Shown here: in pieces, positions 1-7,705 of the stretch | Position numbering within the stretch: the first letter of the stretch is position 1 | Layout of the letters: each line of letters opens with the position of its first letter | Source of the DNA: Williamwhitmania taraxaci | Lineage (GTDB): Bacteria; Bacteroidota; Bacteroidia; Bacteroidales; Williamwhitmaniaceae | Assembly: GCF_900096565.1 (NCBI RefSeq) | Contig: NZ_FMYP01000045.1 | Span: 1 to 35,076 of the forward strand | Reading direction: 5' to 3' | Length of the DNA stretch: 35,076 nt | Made by a program: the position numbers and the translations under genes | The notes under the pieces: generated by a model | The model's input: the letters and a program-made list of their open reading frames with translations, nothing else | Databases searched by the model: none | Told to the model about the DNA's origin: nothing

Positions 1-335
1 TTACGGCGAGAATGAAAATGCCATCCGCACCCAGGTTTGGTGCACGCTGATCGCCCAGCTGCTCATGACCGTGATCCAAAAGATGGCCAACACCCAGAAA
101 GCATTTTCGGTGGTGGCAACGCTAGTCCGGATACACCTGATCAGCCTACTCGATGTTTTTGAGCTGCTCCGCAGCACCAAGCGGGACTACTTAAATAAGC
201 GAGGTTCGCCAGATTTATACGGTCAAATTAAACTTATTTTCTGAGGGGTGCTTTTCTAATAATCAAAATCGTTGCCTGTGTTTATTGGGATGCAGAGGCA
301 ATAAATGAATATTTAGAGTTTAGTCGGACAGTAGT
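1..335 (+). mobile_element. 3' end of an IS4-like insertion sequence (left edge cut by window)
   Basis: This stretch holds the end of a transposase gene (2-244) and about 90 bases of non-coding sequence. Coding similarity to an S46 peptidase starts abruptly at about 336, so the element probably ends between 325 and 335; TTTAGTCGGACA (319-330) is a reasonable candidate for its terminal repeat. The other end of the IS and its target-site duplication are outside the window, so the boundary is inferred from where the peptidase begins and not from a matched inverted repeat. Confidence 0.65.
2..244 (+). CDS. IS4-family (DUF4372-type) transposase, C-terminal 80 residues
   Basis: An open frame runs in from the window edge and stops at TGA 242-244. 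The peptide reads YGENENAIRTQVWCTLIAQL near its start, with further hydrophobic residues and a final YGQIKLIF. This looks like the C-terminal tail of Bacteroidota IS4-type DDE transposases, in which an N-x-I-x-T-Q-x-W segment follows the last catalytic acidic residue. The catalytic core and start lie outside the window, so activity cannot be judged. Family assignment rests on recall of the family's tail and is moderately sure. The gene lies directly upstream of, and appears to have split, the peptidase that follows. Confidence 0.65.
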   Translation, partial: YGENENAIRTQVWCTLIAQLLMTVIQKMANTQKAFSVVATLVRIHLISLLDVFELLRSTKRDYLNKRGSPDLYGQIKLIF

Positions 336-1952
336 GATTTTCTATATGTTTATGAGGAGTTTACCGATGTGCGCCTTGTTGGAGCACCTCCCTCTTCCAT
401 TGGTAAATTTGGTGGCGATACAGATAACTGGGTTTGGCCTCGACATACCGGTGATTTCAGCCTCTTTCGCATCTATGCTGGAAAAGACAATAAACCAGCT
501 CCATATTCACAAAGTAATGTGCCTTATAAGCCTAAGCGCTCTCTCTCTATTTCTACCAAGGGGATAAAAGAAGGTGATTTTACTATGGTGTTTGGATTTC
601 CGGGACGGACTCAGCAGTTCCTTACCTCTTTTGCTGTAAAGCAGATCGTAGACCAAGAAAATCCTAATAAAATTGAACTTCGTGCAAAACGACTGGAAAT
701 AATGGGTGCTGATATGGCAGCCGATCCTCGTGTGAGAATAATGTATTCGGCCAAGTATGCCTCCGTGGCAAATGCTTGGAAAAAGTGGATAGGTGAGGCC
801 AAAGGGCTAAAGGAAGTTCGTGGTGTCGAAGATAAAGAATTTCAGGAAGTCAATTTCTCTAGATGGGCCAATGGCGATGCCGAAAGAGCTAAGCTGTATG
901 GAAGCTTAATTCCGCAGTTCCAAAAACTCTATGAAGAATACACTCCGCTTGTAAAATCACGAGACTATTTCCGTGAGGCTATAGGTGCGGTTGAGTTGCT
1001 CCGCGTTGCAAACAGCTATGGAACGTGGGCCACCCGGTTTCAGAAAAAAGGAAGTTTCACCTCTGCTGATTCCATAAAGTTAAGGGAGTTTGGTGAATTC
1101 GTCCAGTCATTCTATAAGGACTATAACCTGCTTACTGATCGTAAAATATTTAGCGCAATGGTTGGTTCTTATCTTGAAAATGCCCCTGCACAATATGTGC
1201 CGGCTAATTTGTTGGCCGAATATCAGAAATCCCCTTCTTTTGTTGACTCCTTAACGGAATCCATTTTCAGCAATACCCTCTTTGTCGACTCCACAAAATC
1301 CAAGTTGTTGTGGGCGAATATGGATACTACTGCCGCAAAGATGATTCTTGACGACCCTGCCGTTAGCTTGTATAATGAGATTTTTGTGGTATACGACAAG
1401 GGCGTAACAGCCAATTTAGGACGAATTGAGAAGGAGTTGGATTTAGCCTATCGGAAATATGTCAAGGCCCAAATGGAGATGGAAAAAGATAAAATATTCT
1501 ATCCCGACGCCAACTCTACGCTTAGGGTTGCCTTTGGTAAAGTTTCAGGGTTTACTCCGCGGGATGGGGTAGAATATAAGTATTACACTACGCTGGATGG
1601 CGTAATTGAAAAGGACAATCCGGATATTTACGATTATAATGTGACCGAAAAATTAAAAAGTTTGTATCGTGCGCGTGATTTTGGCAACTATGCTAAAAAT
1701 GGCCAACTTCATGTTGCTTTCATTGGCACAAACCACACCACTGGTGGAAATAGTGGTTCACCGGTACTCAATGCTAAAGGCGAGTTAGTGGGGATTAATT
1801 TCGATCGGGCCTGGGAGGGTACCATGAGCGATATACAATTTGATTCGGATAGGTGCAGAAACATCGCTTTAGATGTAAGATATGCACTTTTCTTGATTGA
1901 TAAGTATGCCGGCGCAACATGGCTTTTGAACGAAATGAAAATTGTGAAATAG
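336..1952 (+). pseudogene. S46 dipeptidyl-peptidase (DPP11-type), 5'-truncated by IS insertion
   Basis: The family are periplasmic serine exopeptidases that release dipeptides from protein-derived peptides. Recognisable family segments are DVRLVGAPPSSIGKFGGDTD near the start, WPRHTGDF just after it, and GNSGSP with the nucleophile serine near the C-terminus. Eighteen residues after that serine stands Arg (FDRAWEG); by family knowledge this position is Arg in Asp/Glu-specific DPP11 and Gly in DPP7. Intact members have about 700 residues. Here about the first 190 are missing, including the signal peptide and the catalytic His region. Recognisable coding (DFLYVYEEFTDV) begins upstream of the first possible start (GTG at 369), immediately after the IS. 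No frameshift is visible after that point, so the disruption looks recent. Without the His residue it should be inactive. Confidence 0.85.
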
Positions 1953-1973
1953 CGAGAGTAATCGTTCACGTAG

Positions 1974-2005
1974 AGAGGGGAATCCGTTTGGATTCCCCTC
2001 TTTTT
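1974..2005 (+). terminator. Rho-independent terminator after the peptidase remnant
   Basis: A perfect 12-bp stem (AGAGGGGAATCC at 1974-1985 pairing with 1990-2001) with loop GTTT is followed by a T run. It lies 21 bases after the peptidase stop codon. Confidence 0.9.
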
Positions 2006-2283
2006 GTTAATTACTGGAGTGATTGCTTTTATCTCTTTGGTTGGTTTTGCCTCAGTTACTCCTTCGATTAATTTTAATGAGCCAGATTTCCTAGTTGAAT
2101 ATACTAGTGTAATCATTTTGCATAATCTATCATGATGTACAATACTTGTTGACCTACCAAATCCATATGGGATATATTTAAACATGACAAATATCATATC
2201 AAATCCATATAATAATCATGAAAATATTTGTGGTATAAAAGTAGATTTATAACTGAGATACAGCATTATGAACAATAATTAGT
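2006..2283. other. AT-rich intergenic stretch upstream of hydrogenase operon 1
   Basis: No gene is supported here. The sequence is strongly AT-rich. A minus-strand open frame that crosses it (1709-2197) overlaps the peptidase and has no recognisable content. A weak -7-like box TAGATTTA occurs at 2242-2249 but has no -33 element at the right distance, so no promoter is called. Confidence 0.5.
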
Positions 2284-2317
2284 AGTTATCAAAATAACAG
2301 TGTTATTTTGATAACAC
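2284..2317. promoter_or_regulatory. Double Rex-like operator before hydrogenase operon 1
   Basis: Two boxes of 6-4-6 architecture lie side by side, separated by one base: AGTTAT-CAAA-ATAACA (2284-2299) and TGTTAT-TTTG-ATAACA (2301-2316). The second extends to a perfect 7-4-7 palindrome, 2300-2317. Together they form a perfect 15-bp inverted repeat around a single G (2285-2315). Rex operators in other bacteria have the form TTGTNAA-N4-TTNACAA, and a rex gene is in this window. The site ends 25 bases before the hydC start. The palindrome is certain; Rex as the ligand is inference. Confidence 0.7.
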
Positions 2318-2342
2318 AAAATCACTTAAAACTCGCAAGATT

Positions 2343-2807
2343 ATGGTTGAAACACGCGATTTGGTAAAGACTTTAGCCGACAAGCATGGGCGGTCAAGGG
2401 AAGCCTTGATTCCAATCTTGCAAGGTATTATTCAGGAAGAACGTTTCTTGACTCAAGAAACTATGACTGAGGTGGCGGAAGAACTCAATATCTCGGCTGC
2501 CCAAGTTTATGGAACGGCAACGTTTTACTCGTTTCTCGATACAGAGCCAAGAGGGTTTTATGTTATTCGGGTTTGCCGAACCATCACTTGCTCCATGAAG
2601 GGAAAAAATGCAATTCTTCAGACAATTGAGGAATTACTAAAAATTAAGGTTGGCGAAACCACTCAGAATCGAAAGTTTACGCTATTGGAAACCAATTGCT
2701 TGGGATGGTGCCATAAAGGGCCGGCCATGCTTATTAATGACGAGGCCTACACGGAACTCGATCCGGACAAGGTAAGGGAGATTATTTCAGAGCATATGAA
2801 GAAGTAA
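2343..2807 (+). CDS. hydC: NADH-linked [FeFe] hydrogenase 1, NuoE-like [2Fe-2S] subunit
   Basis: A 154-residue NuoE/HydC-type protein with an N-terminal helical part followed by a thioredoxin-like [2Fe-2S] domain. The ligand pattern is complete: CX4C (CRTITC) followed by CX3C (CLGWC). The motif VYGTATFYSF is typical of the family. In HydABC-type enzymes this subunit carries electrons at the NAD(H)/FMN side together with HydB. It is the first gene of a three-gene operon, with hydB starting 27 bases later. The ATG at 2343 follows the Rex-like palindrome directly, with no clear Shine-Dalgarno sequence, which is usual in Bacteroidota. Confidence 0.93.
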   Translation: MVETRDLVKTLADKHGRSREALIPILQGIIQEERFLTQETMTEVAEELNISAAQVYGTATFYSFLDTEPRGFYVIRVCRTITCSMKGKNAILQTIEELLKIKVGETTQNRKFTLLETNCLGWCHKGPAMLINDEAYTELDPDKVREIISEHMKK

Positions 2808-2834
2808 CGGTTAACCAAAAAAAGAGCTACTGCT

Positions 2835-3998
2835 ATGACATATACGCAACTAAAACGGGTGGATCTGATCTTTGATCAGGACATAAACCCAAAAGAGATT
2901 TTAAAAAAGGCTTACTCCTTATCCAATGAGGATATTGTTAAGGAGGTATTGGAGAGTGGACTGAAGGGCAGAGGTGGTGCCGGATTTCCAACCGGATTGA
3001 AGTGGAAATTTACGGCTGAGCAACCTGCTTCGGAGCGGTTCGTGGTTTGTAATGCGGACGAGGGAGAGCCTGGGACTTTTAAGGATAGGGAAATTCTTTT
3101 TCAGGTTCCCCAAAAAGTATTCGGAGGGATGGCCATTTGTGCTAAGGTTATTGATGCTAAACTCGGATTTGTGTACCTCCGCGGTGAGTATCGTTTCTTG
3201 TTGCCAGAACTTAAGACTCAACTTGACATTTTTCAGAAAACGCTTAAAGAACTATCCATCGACTTTAAGATCGAAATTGTTATGGGAAGTGGGGCTTACA
3301 TATGTGGTGAGGAGAGTGCCCTATTTGAATCGATGGAAGGAAAGCGCGGCGAACCAAGAAATAAGCCTCCTTATCCTACCATTTCGGGATTTAGAAACAA
3401 GCCTACTGTTATCAACAACGTGGAGACCCTTGTCTACGCATTTATGATTATGAAGCACGGGGCCAAGCAATTTAAAGATCTTGGAACTTCGGACTCGCGC
3501 GGATCAAAGGTTTTCTCTATTTCGGGCGATACCCCTAAAGCGGGTATTTATGAATTGGAGCTGGGTATGACAGTCGATCACTTTGTAGAAGAGTTTGGCG
3601 ATGGCGATACCAAATCGGTTCAGGTTGGCGGTGCCTCAGGATTTTGCGTGCCTCGGAAAAAGTTTAAGGAAACCATCATTGGTTTTGAAGGTGTTCCTAC
3701 TGGAGGCTCTATGATGCTTTTCAATAGTTCCCGTTCCATGTATAATGTGCTGAAGAACTATTTGGAGTTTTTCCAAGAAGAGTCTTGCGGACAGTGCACC
3801 CCTTGTCGGGTTGGTTGCCAACAATTACTGCTTGGCATTGAGGCTGTTAAGCATGGCGAGAAGCCCATTTCCTATCTTGATCAGTTGCTAAAACTCACCC
3901 AAACTATGAAGATTACTGCTAAGTGCGGACTGGGACAGAGTGTTGCAAACAGCTTCTCATCAATCGTGGAGAATTTTAAAGAGGAGATGATTTACTAA
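2835..3998 (+). CDS. hydB: NADH-linked [FeFe] hydrogenase 1, NuoF-like flavin subunit (minimal form)
   Basis: This is the diaphorase subunit, which binds FMN and NAD(H) and passes electrons to FeS clusters. The glycine-rich segment GRGGAGFPTGLKW (about residues 45-57) and VCNADEGEPGTFKDRE (about 71-86) form the nucleotide/FMN site. C318, C321, C324 and C364 supply the NuoF-type [4Fe-4S] cluster. At 387 residues it is only the core: the N-terminal thioredoxin-like [2Fe-2S] domain and the C-terminal two-[4Fe-4S] ferredoxin domain seen in the HydB of operon 2 (598 residues) are both absent. HydB subunits of this short kind are known from NADH-dependent, ferredoxin-independent hydrogenases, so a non-bifurcating enzyme is the best inference. 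It ends 8 bases before hydA. Confidence 0.93.
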   Translation: MTYTQLKRVDLIFDQDINPKEILKKAYSLSNEDIVKEVLESGLKGRGGAGFPTGLKWKFTAEQPASERFVVCNADEGEPGTFKDREILFQVPQKVFGGMAICAKVIDAKLGFVYLRGEYRFLLPELKTQLDIFQKTLKELSIDFKIEIVMGSGAYICGEESALFESMEGKRGEPRNKPPYPTISGFRNKPTVINNVETLVYAFMIMKHGAKQFKDLGTSDSRGSKVFSISGDTPKAGIYELELGMTVDHFVEEFGDGDTKSVQVGGASGFCVPRKKFKETIIGFEGVPTGGSMMLFNSSRSMYNVLKNYLEFFQEESCGQCTPCRVGCQQLLLGIEAVKHGEKPISYLDQLLKLTQTMKITAKCGLGQSVANSFSSIVENFKEEMIY

Positions 3999-4006
3999 TC
4001 CGAAAA

Positions 4007-5806
4007 ATGACGGCTATGGCTACTAAAATAAATTTGAAAATTGATGGTATTGAGGTTGTGGTTGAAGAGGGTGTAAGCATTTTAGAGGCTGCTCAAAAGT
4101 TAAACATTCACATCCCAACGCTTTGTTACCATAAGGATCTTTGTGTTGCAGGCAATTGCCGCATTTGCGTTGTTGAGCAGACAGGCGCACGAGCGTTGGT
4201 TGCCTCCTGTGCGACTCCTGCTGCTAGCGGTATGGACATTCACACCAACACCCTTAAGGTGAGGACTGCACGTAAACACGTTATTGAACTCTTGCTTTCG
4301 GAACATAACGCCGATTGTACAAAGTGCTTTAAAAACGGTAACTGTGAACTACAAAACTTGTCATCCGAATTTAAGATTTTGGATAGATTGTTTATCGACC
4401 TAGTACCAAATAAGCATTACACAATCGATCAAATGTCTCCTTCAATTATTAAGGACGATAGCAAGTGTATTCGGTGCCAACGGTGTGTTCGTACCTGCGA
4501 GGAGTTGCAGCACTTAGGGGCACTTAGTGTAGCCTATAAGGGTGAACATATGAAGATTTCCACTTTCTATGAAAACTCAATGTACGATGTAGTTTGCTCT
4601 AACTGTGGTCAGTGTGTTATCCGTTGTCCCACGGGTGCTCTTACCGAAAAAAACTATTTGGAAGAAGTGTGGGACGCCATCTATGATACTACCAAGCATG
4701 TTGTGGTTCAAACGGCACCTGCCGTGCGTATCGCACTTGGCGAAGAACTTGGGTTTGAATCGGGCACTATTGTTACCGGCAAAATGGTTTCAGCCCTAAA
4801 GCGAATGGGCTTCGATTCCGTTCTTGATACTGATTTTACCGCTGACCTTACCATTATGGAGGAGGGAACCGAACTGCTAACCCGTCTTAAACGGGCATTG
4901 GTGGATAAGGATCCTACGGTTAAATTGCCCATGGCAACCTCTTGTTCCCCTGGGTGGATTAAGTTTATTGAACATGCTTTTCCTGAGTATCTCGATAACC
5001 TTTCTACCTGTAAATCGCCTCAGCAAATGTTTGGCGCCTTGGTGAAGACTTACTATGCGCAAAAGAAGAAAATTAACCCAGCGGACATCATTTCTGTTTC
5101 CATTATGCCTTGTACTGCCAAAAAGTTTGAAGCAGACAGACCCGAAATGCGTTCCAGTGGCTATAAGGATGTGGACTACGTTCTTACAACCCGTGAACTT
5201 GCAATTATGATTAAGCAGGCCGGTATCGACTTTAAGACCCTGCCTGATAGTAATTACGACAGCATGATGGGTGAATCCACTGGCGCAGCAGTAATATTTG
5301 GTGCGTCAGGTGGCGTGATGGAAGCCGCTTTACGAACCGCTTACGAGATTATTACTGGTAGGGAAGTTCCTTTCGAGGGGCTTAAAGTCAATGCAGTTCG
5401 CGGAATAGAGGGCTTGAAAGAGGCCTCCATCCTGATTGAGAACGTTAAGCCAGAGTGGAGTTTCCTTGAAGGGGTTGAGCTGAAGACTGCTGTTGCGCAT
5501 GGTCTTCAAAATGCCTATGAACTTTTTGCGAATATCAAGGCAGGTAAAGCCAACTATCATTTTATTGAGGTTATGGCATGCCCTGGCGGATGCTTGGGTG
5601 GTGGTGGACAGCCAATTCCTACAAATGCAGAGGTTCGCGCTAAACGAGCTCAGGCTATTTATCGTGAGGATGAGGGTAAGGCTCTACGGAAATCGCATGA
5701 AAATCCTGAAGTGGTATTGATCTATAAGGATTTCCTTGGTGCACCGCTCGGGCACAAATCGCACGAACTGCTGCATACACACTATAAGGCAAGGGCTAGA
5801 TACTAA
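4007..5806 (+). CDS. hydA: NADH-linked [FeFe] hydrogenase 1, catalytic H-cluster subunit
   Basis: A 599-residue group A hydrogenase of the NuoG-like HndD/HydA architecture. An N-terminal [2Fe-2S] domain uses C40, C51, C54 and C68. A His-ligated [4Fe-4S] cluster uses H100, C104, C107 and C113. Two [4Fe-4S] ferredoxin clusters use C154/157/160/164 and C197/200/203/207. The H-domain has L1 TSCSPGW, L2 MPCTAKKFE and L3 EVMACPGGCLGGGGQP. L1 is odd: Ser314 stands where canonical TSCCPGW has the second Cys, the cubane ligand in clostridial CpI. The Glu pair of the proton path (IMEEGTE) is kept. An alternative start is the ATG at 4016. The protein ends in a normal small-subunit-like tail. It should reduce protons to H2 in the cytoplasm with hydB and hydC. 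Confidence 0.93.
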   Translation: MTAMATKINLKIDGIEVVVEEGVSILEAAQKLNIHIPTLCYHKDLCVAGNCRICVVEQTGARALVASCATPAASGMDIHTNTLKVRTARKHVIELLLSEHNADCTKCFKNGNCELQNLSSEFKILDRLFIDLVPNKHYTIDQMSPSIIKDDSKCIRCQRCVRTCEELQHLGALSVAYKGEHMKISTFYENSMYDVVCSNCGQCVIRCPTGALTEKNYLEEVWDAIYDTTKHVVVQTAPAVRIALGEELGFESGTIVTGKMVSALKRMGFDSVLDTDFTADLTIMEEGTELLTRLKRALVDKDPTVKLPMATSCSPGWIKFIEHAFPEYLDNLSTCKSPQQMFGALVKTYYAQKKKINPADIISVSIMPCTAKKFEADRPEMRSSGYKDVDYVLTTRELAIMIKQAGIDFKTLPDSNYDSMMGESTGAAVIFGASGGVMEAALRTAYEIITGREVPFEGLKVNAVRGIEGLKEASILIENVKPEWSFLEGVELKTAVAHGLQNAYELFANIKAGKANYHFIEVMACPGGCLGGGGQPIPTNAEVRAKRAQAIYREDEGKALRKSHENPEVVLIYKDFLGAPLGHKSHELLHTHYKARARY

Positions 5807-5810
5807 AAGC

Positions 5811-5840
5811 AAAAGCGGGGATTGATTTCCCCGCTTTTTA
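5811..5840 (+). terminator. Rho-independent terminator of hydrogenase operon 1
   Basis: AAAAGCGGGGA (5811-5821) pairs perfectly with 5828-5838 around the loop TTGATT, followed by T-rich sequence. It starts 4 bases after the hydA stop codon. Confidence 0.9.
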
Positions 5841-5851
5841 TTTTAAATTTG
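5822..5851 (+). promoter_or_regulatory. Bacteroidota-type promoter for the outer-membrane barrel gene
   Basis: The -7 box TAAATTTG (5844-5851) matches TAnnTTTG exactly. A TTG (5822-5824) lies 19 bases upstream as the -33 element. That TTG is in the loop of the preceding terminator, so the two elements interlock. The start codon is 24 bases beyond the -7 box. Confidence 0.6.
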
Positions 5852-5875
5852 GGCTTCATTCTTTAATAGTATGCT

Positions 5876-7168
5876 ATGTTGTTTGTTAGCCGTTTGTTCC
5901 TAGTCTTTTTGTTTATTGCTTGTATGCAGTCCATATCAGCCCAAGTGTTTAAGGTCGATGCCGATCTGCGCAATCGGTTCGAATACCGTGATGGTTATAA
6001 AAAACCAGCAAGCGAGGTTACCGACCCAACGACCCTTGTTTATCAGCGTGGACGGGTTGCTTTTAGTTTTAAGGCCGATAGTTTTCAGGTTCAACTCTCG
6101 TTTCAAGATGCCCGCATCTGGGGTCAATACGCAAATTCTACCGACGTGAATGCCGTTTCAGTTCATGAGAGTTGGTTTCGGTATTGGGTAAATCCATCTT
6201 GGAGTTTTAAGGTAGGACGGCAGGAGATAAGCTATGATGACCAGCGCATTGTTGGGGCACCCGATTGGTCCATTGCAGGTAAATCGTACGATGCTGCTTT
6301 GTGTATGTTTGAACAGCCTATCAGCGGGATTTCTGCCAGTATAGGTGGTGGTATTAATCGCTCCAGTGACGATGTATTCTTAACAGACTACACTAAAGAT
6401 TACTTCCGCTTCTTTACCGTTGGTTACCTGAAAAAGAGTATTGGCTCATCCTCCTCGGCTAGCTTATTAAGTTTTGTGGAAGGAAACCAAAAGAAAGGAG
6501 TTGCCACAATCATCTATCCGCGCCATACTTTTGGTTCAAATATGATTATGACCCAAGGTGCTTATTCATCCGACCTATCCCTATACATCCAGCATGGCCA
6601 ACATGAGAGTGGCGCAAAGGTTGTCGCTGGAGCTGTCGCTTTAAAGGGAACCTATAAAACCGGATCAGTGGGTAGCCTATACATAGGCGGCGCATACTAT
6701 ACAGGAACTAGCAAGGCTGAATTGCAAAAGGGAAAATCAAACTCTTTTATTCGTCCATACGGAACGGCTCACAGCTTGCATGGCTATATGGACTACTACA
6801 CAAAGTTGAGGGAGATAAAGGATGGAGGTTTGGTCGACATCTATGTTGGGTATAAGTGTAAATTCGCACCCAAATGGGAGGCGCAGTTTGATTATCATTA
6901 TTTTTCTTTGGCCGAATCGGGTTTTTCCGACGCCATAGCCCCTGAAGGGTACCAACGCGTCACCAGCAAGGAGTTGGGGTCGGAAGTAGATGTAATGCTA
7001 TCCTACCAATTAGCCAAGAGTTTTTTGATGCAAGGAGGATATTCTCTGATGCTACAGTCTTCAACTGCTGAAAAATTATTTGGTATAGCTAACGGGGAAA
7101 CTTCATCCTGGGCATACCTATCCTTGGTATTTAGACCTCGATTGTTTGAGAAAAACTTTAAACAGTAA
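5876..7168 (+). CDS. Outer-membrane beta-barrel protein (alginate-export/porin-like)
   Basis: A 430-residue protein with a signal peptide: a hydrophobic run LFVSRLFLVFLFIACMQSIS ending SISA-Q, so cleavage is expected near residue 22. The mature part has alternating amphipathic strands, frequent aromatic girdle residues, sequences such as FKVGRQEISYDDQRIVG, and a strand-like C-terminus (SSWAYLSLVFRPRLF). The RQE...YDDQR segment resembles the alginate-export/porin family of the Bacteroidota, which form outer-membrane channels for unknown or anionic solutes. It has its own promoter, stands between two hydrogenase-linked operons and has no visible partner such as SusD. Substrate and any link to hydrogen metabolism are unknown. 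Confidence 0.75.
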   Translation: MLFVSRLFLVFLFIACMQSISAQVFKVDADLRNRFEYRDGYKKPASEVTDPTTLVYQRGRVAFSFKADSFQVQLSFQDARIWGQYANSTDVNAVSVHESWFRYWVNPSWSFKVGRQEISYDDQRIVGAPDWSIAGKSYDAALCMFEQPISGISASIGGGINRSSDDVFLTDYTKDYFRFFTVGYLKKSIGSSSSASLLSFVEGNQKKGVATIIYPRHTFGSNMIMTQGAYSSDLSLYIQHGQHESGAKVVAGAVALKGTYKTGSVGSLYIGGAYYTGTSKAELQKGKSNSFIRPYGTAHSLHGYMDYYTKLREIKDGGLVDIYVGYKCKFAPKWEAQFDYHYFSLAESGFSDAIAPEGYQRVTSKELGSEVDVMLSYQLAKSFLMQGGYSLMLQSSTAEKLFGIANGETSSWAYLSLVFRPRLFEKNFKQ

Positions 7169-7256
7169 GAAGAACCATAAGTTGACCATGCCGTAAGTTG
7201 TTCGTATATACCGAATAAAAATATGAGTAACAGACGATTTAATGTTTTTGCTTCTA

Positions 7257-7274
7257 TTGTTTATTCTGTAACAA
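7257..7274. promoter_or_regulatory. Rex-like operator before the signalling operon
   Basis: TTGTTTATTCTGTAACAA has the 18-base layout of a Rex operator: TTGTT and AACAA at the ends, with two imperfect positions inside each half. It lies 77 bases before the first gene. Outer bases match the TTGT...ACAA core; the call is weaker than the boxes at 2284 and 11181. Confidence 0.45.
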
Positions 7275-7351
7275 TTGTGCAAATTTGTCCGTATTTGGAA
7301 AGGCAGTGGAATACACTCCCATCATTTTATTAATGGCTTAAATGCAAGTGT

Positions 7352-7696
7352 ATGAACTTAAAGGAAATATGTGAGGTTATTGGTGCAAAGGTTGTATGTG
7401 GAGAAAAATTGCTCGGGACCGAAATCGAGTTTGCCTTCTCCTCCGATTTGATGAGCGATGTTTTGACCGTTCAGTGCGACAACTTATTGCTCATAACAGG
7501 TCTCACCAATCTACAAGCCATTAGAACCGCTGAAATGTCGGATATTCCGTGCGTATTATTTGTGCGCAATAAGCCCATTACTGACGAGATGATTGAATTG
7601 GCGGAAGAAAGCGATATAGTGGTATTGCAATCCACTCGTTCGTTGTTCTTCGTAACGGGTGAACTTTACAAGGTAGGTTTGAAGCCTGTCTATTAG
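7352..7696 (+). CDS. DRTGG-domain protein, first copy
   Basis: A 114-residue protein made of a single DRTGG-like domain: KEICEVIGAKVVCGE, then SDLMSDVL, and a C-terminal FFVTGELYKVGLK. DRTGG domains occur between CBS and phosphotransacetylase or kinase domains in other proteins and are thought to bind ligands; no catalytic residues are evident. It resembles the second copy at 9522 in the same operon: both have the S-DLxSDVx segment, the hydrophobic middle strand and the C-terminal TG-x-hydrophobic-YK motif. Stand-alone DRTGG proteins recur next to sensory [FeFe] hydrogenases in anaerobes. This is the first gene of a six-gene operon, 9 bases before the next. Confidence 0.75.
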   Translation: MNLKEICEVIGAKVVCGEKLLGTEIEFAFSSDLMSDVLTVQCDNLLLITGLTNLQAIRTAEMSDIPCVLFVRNKPITDEMIELAEESDIVVLQSTRSLFFVTGELYKVGLKPVY

Positions 7697-7705
7697 TTTG
7701 TCGAT

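Noticed and set aside
1709-2197. 162-residue minus-strand ORF at the end of the peptidase
   Set aside because: It overlaps the recognised peptidase coding sequence and runs through its terminator; composition does not suggest a protein.
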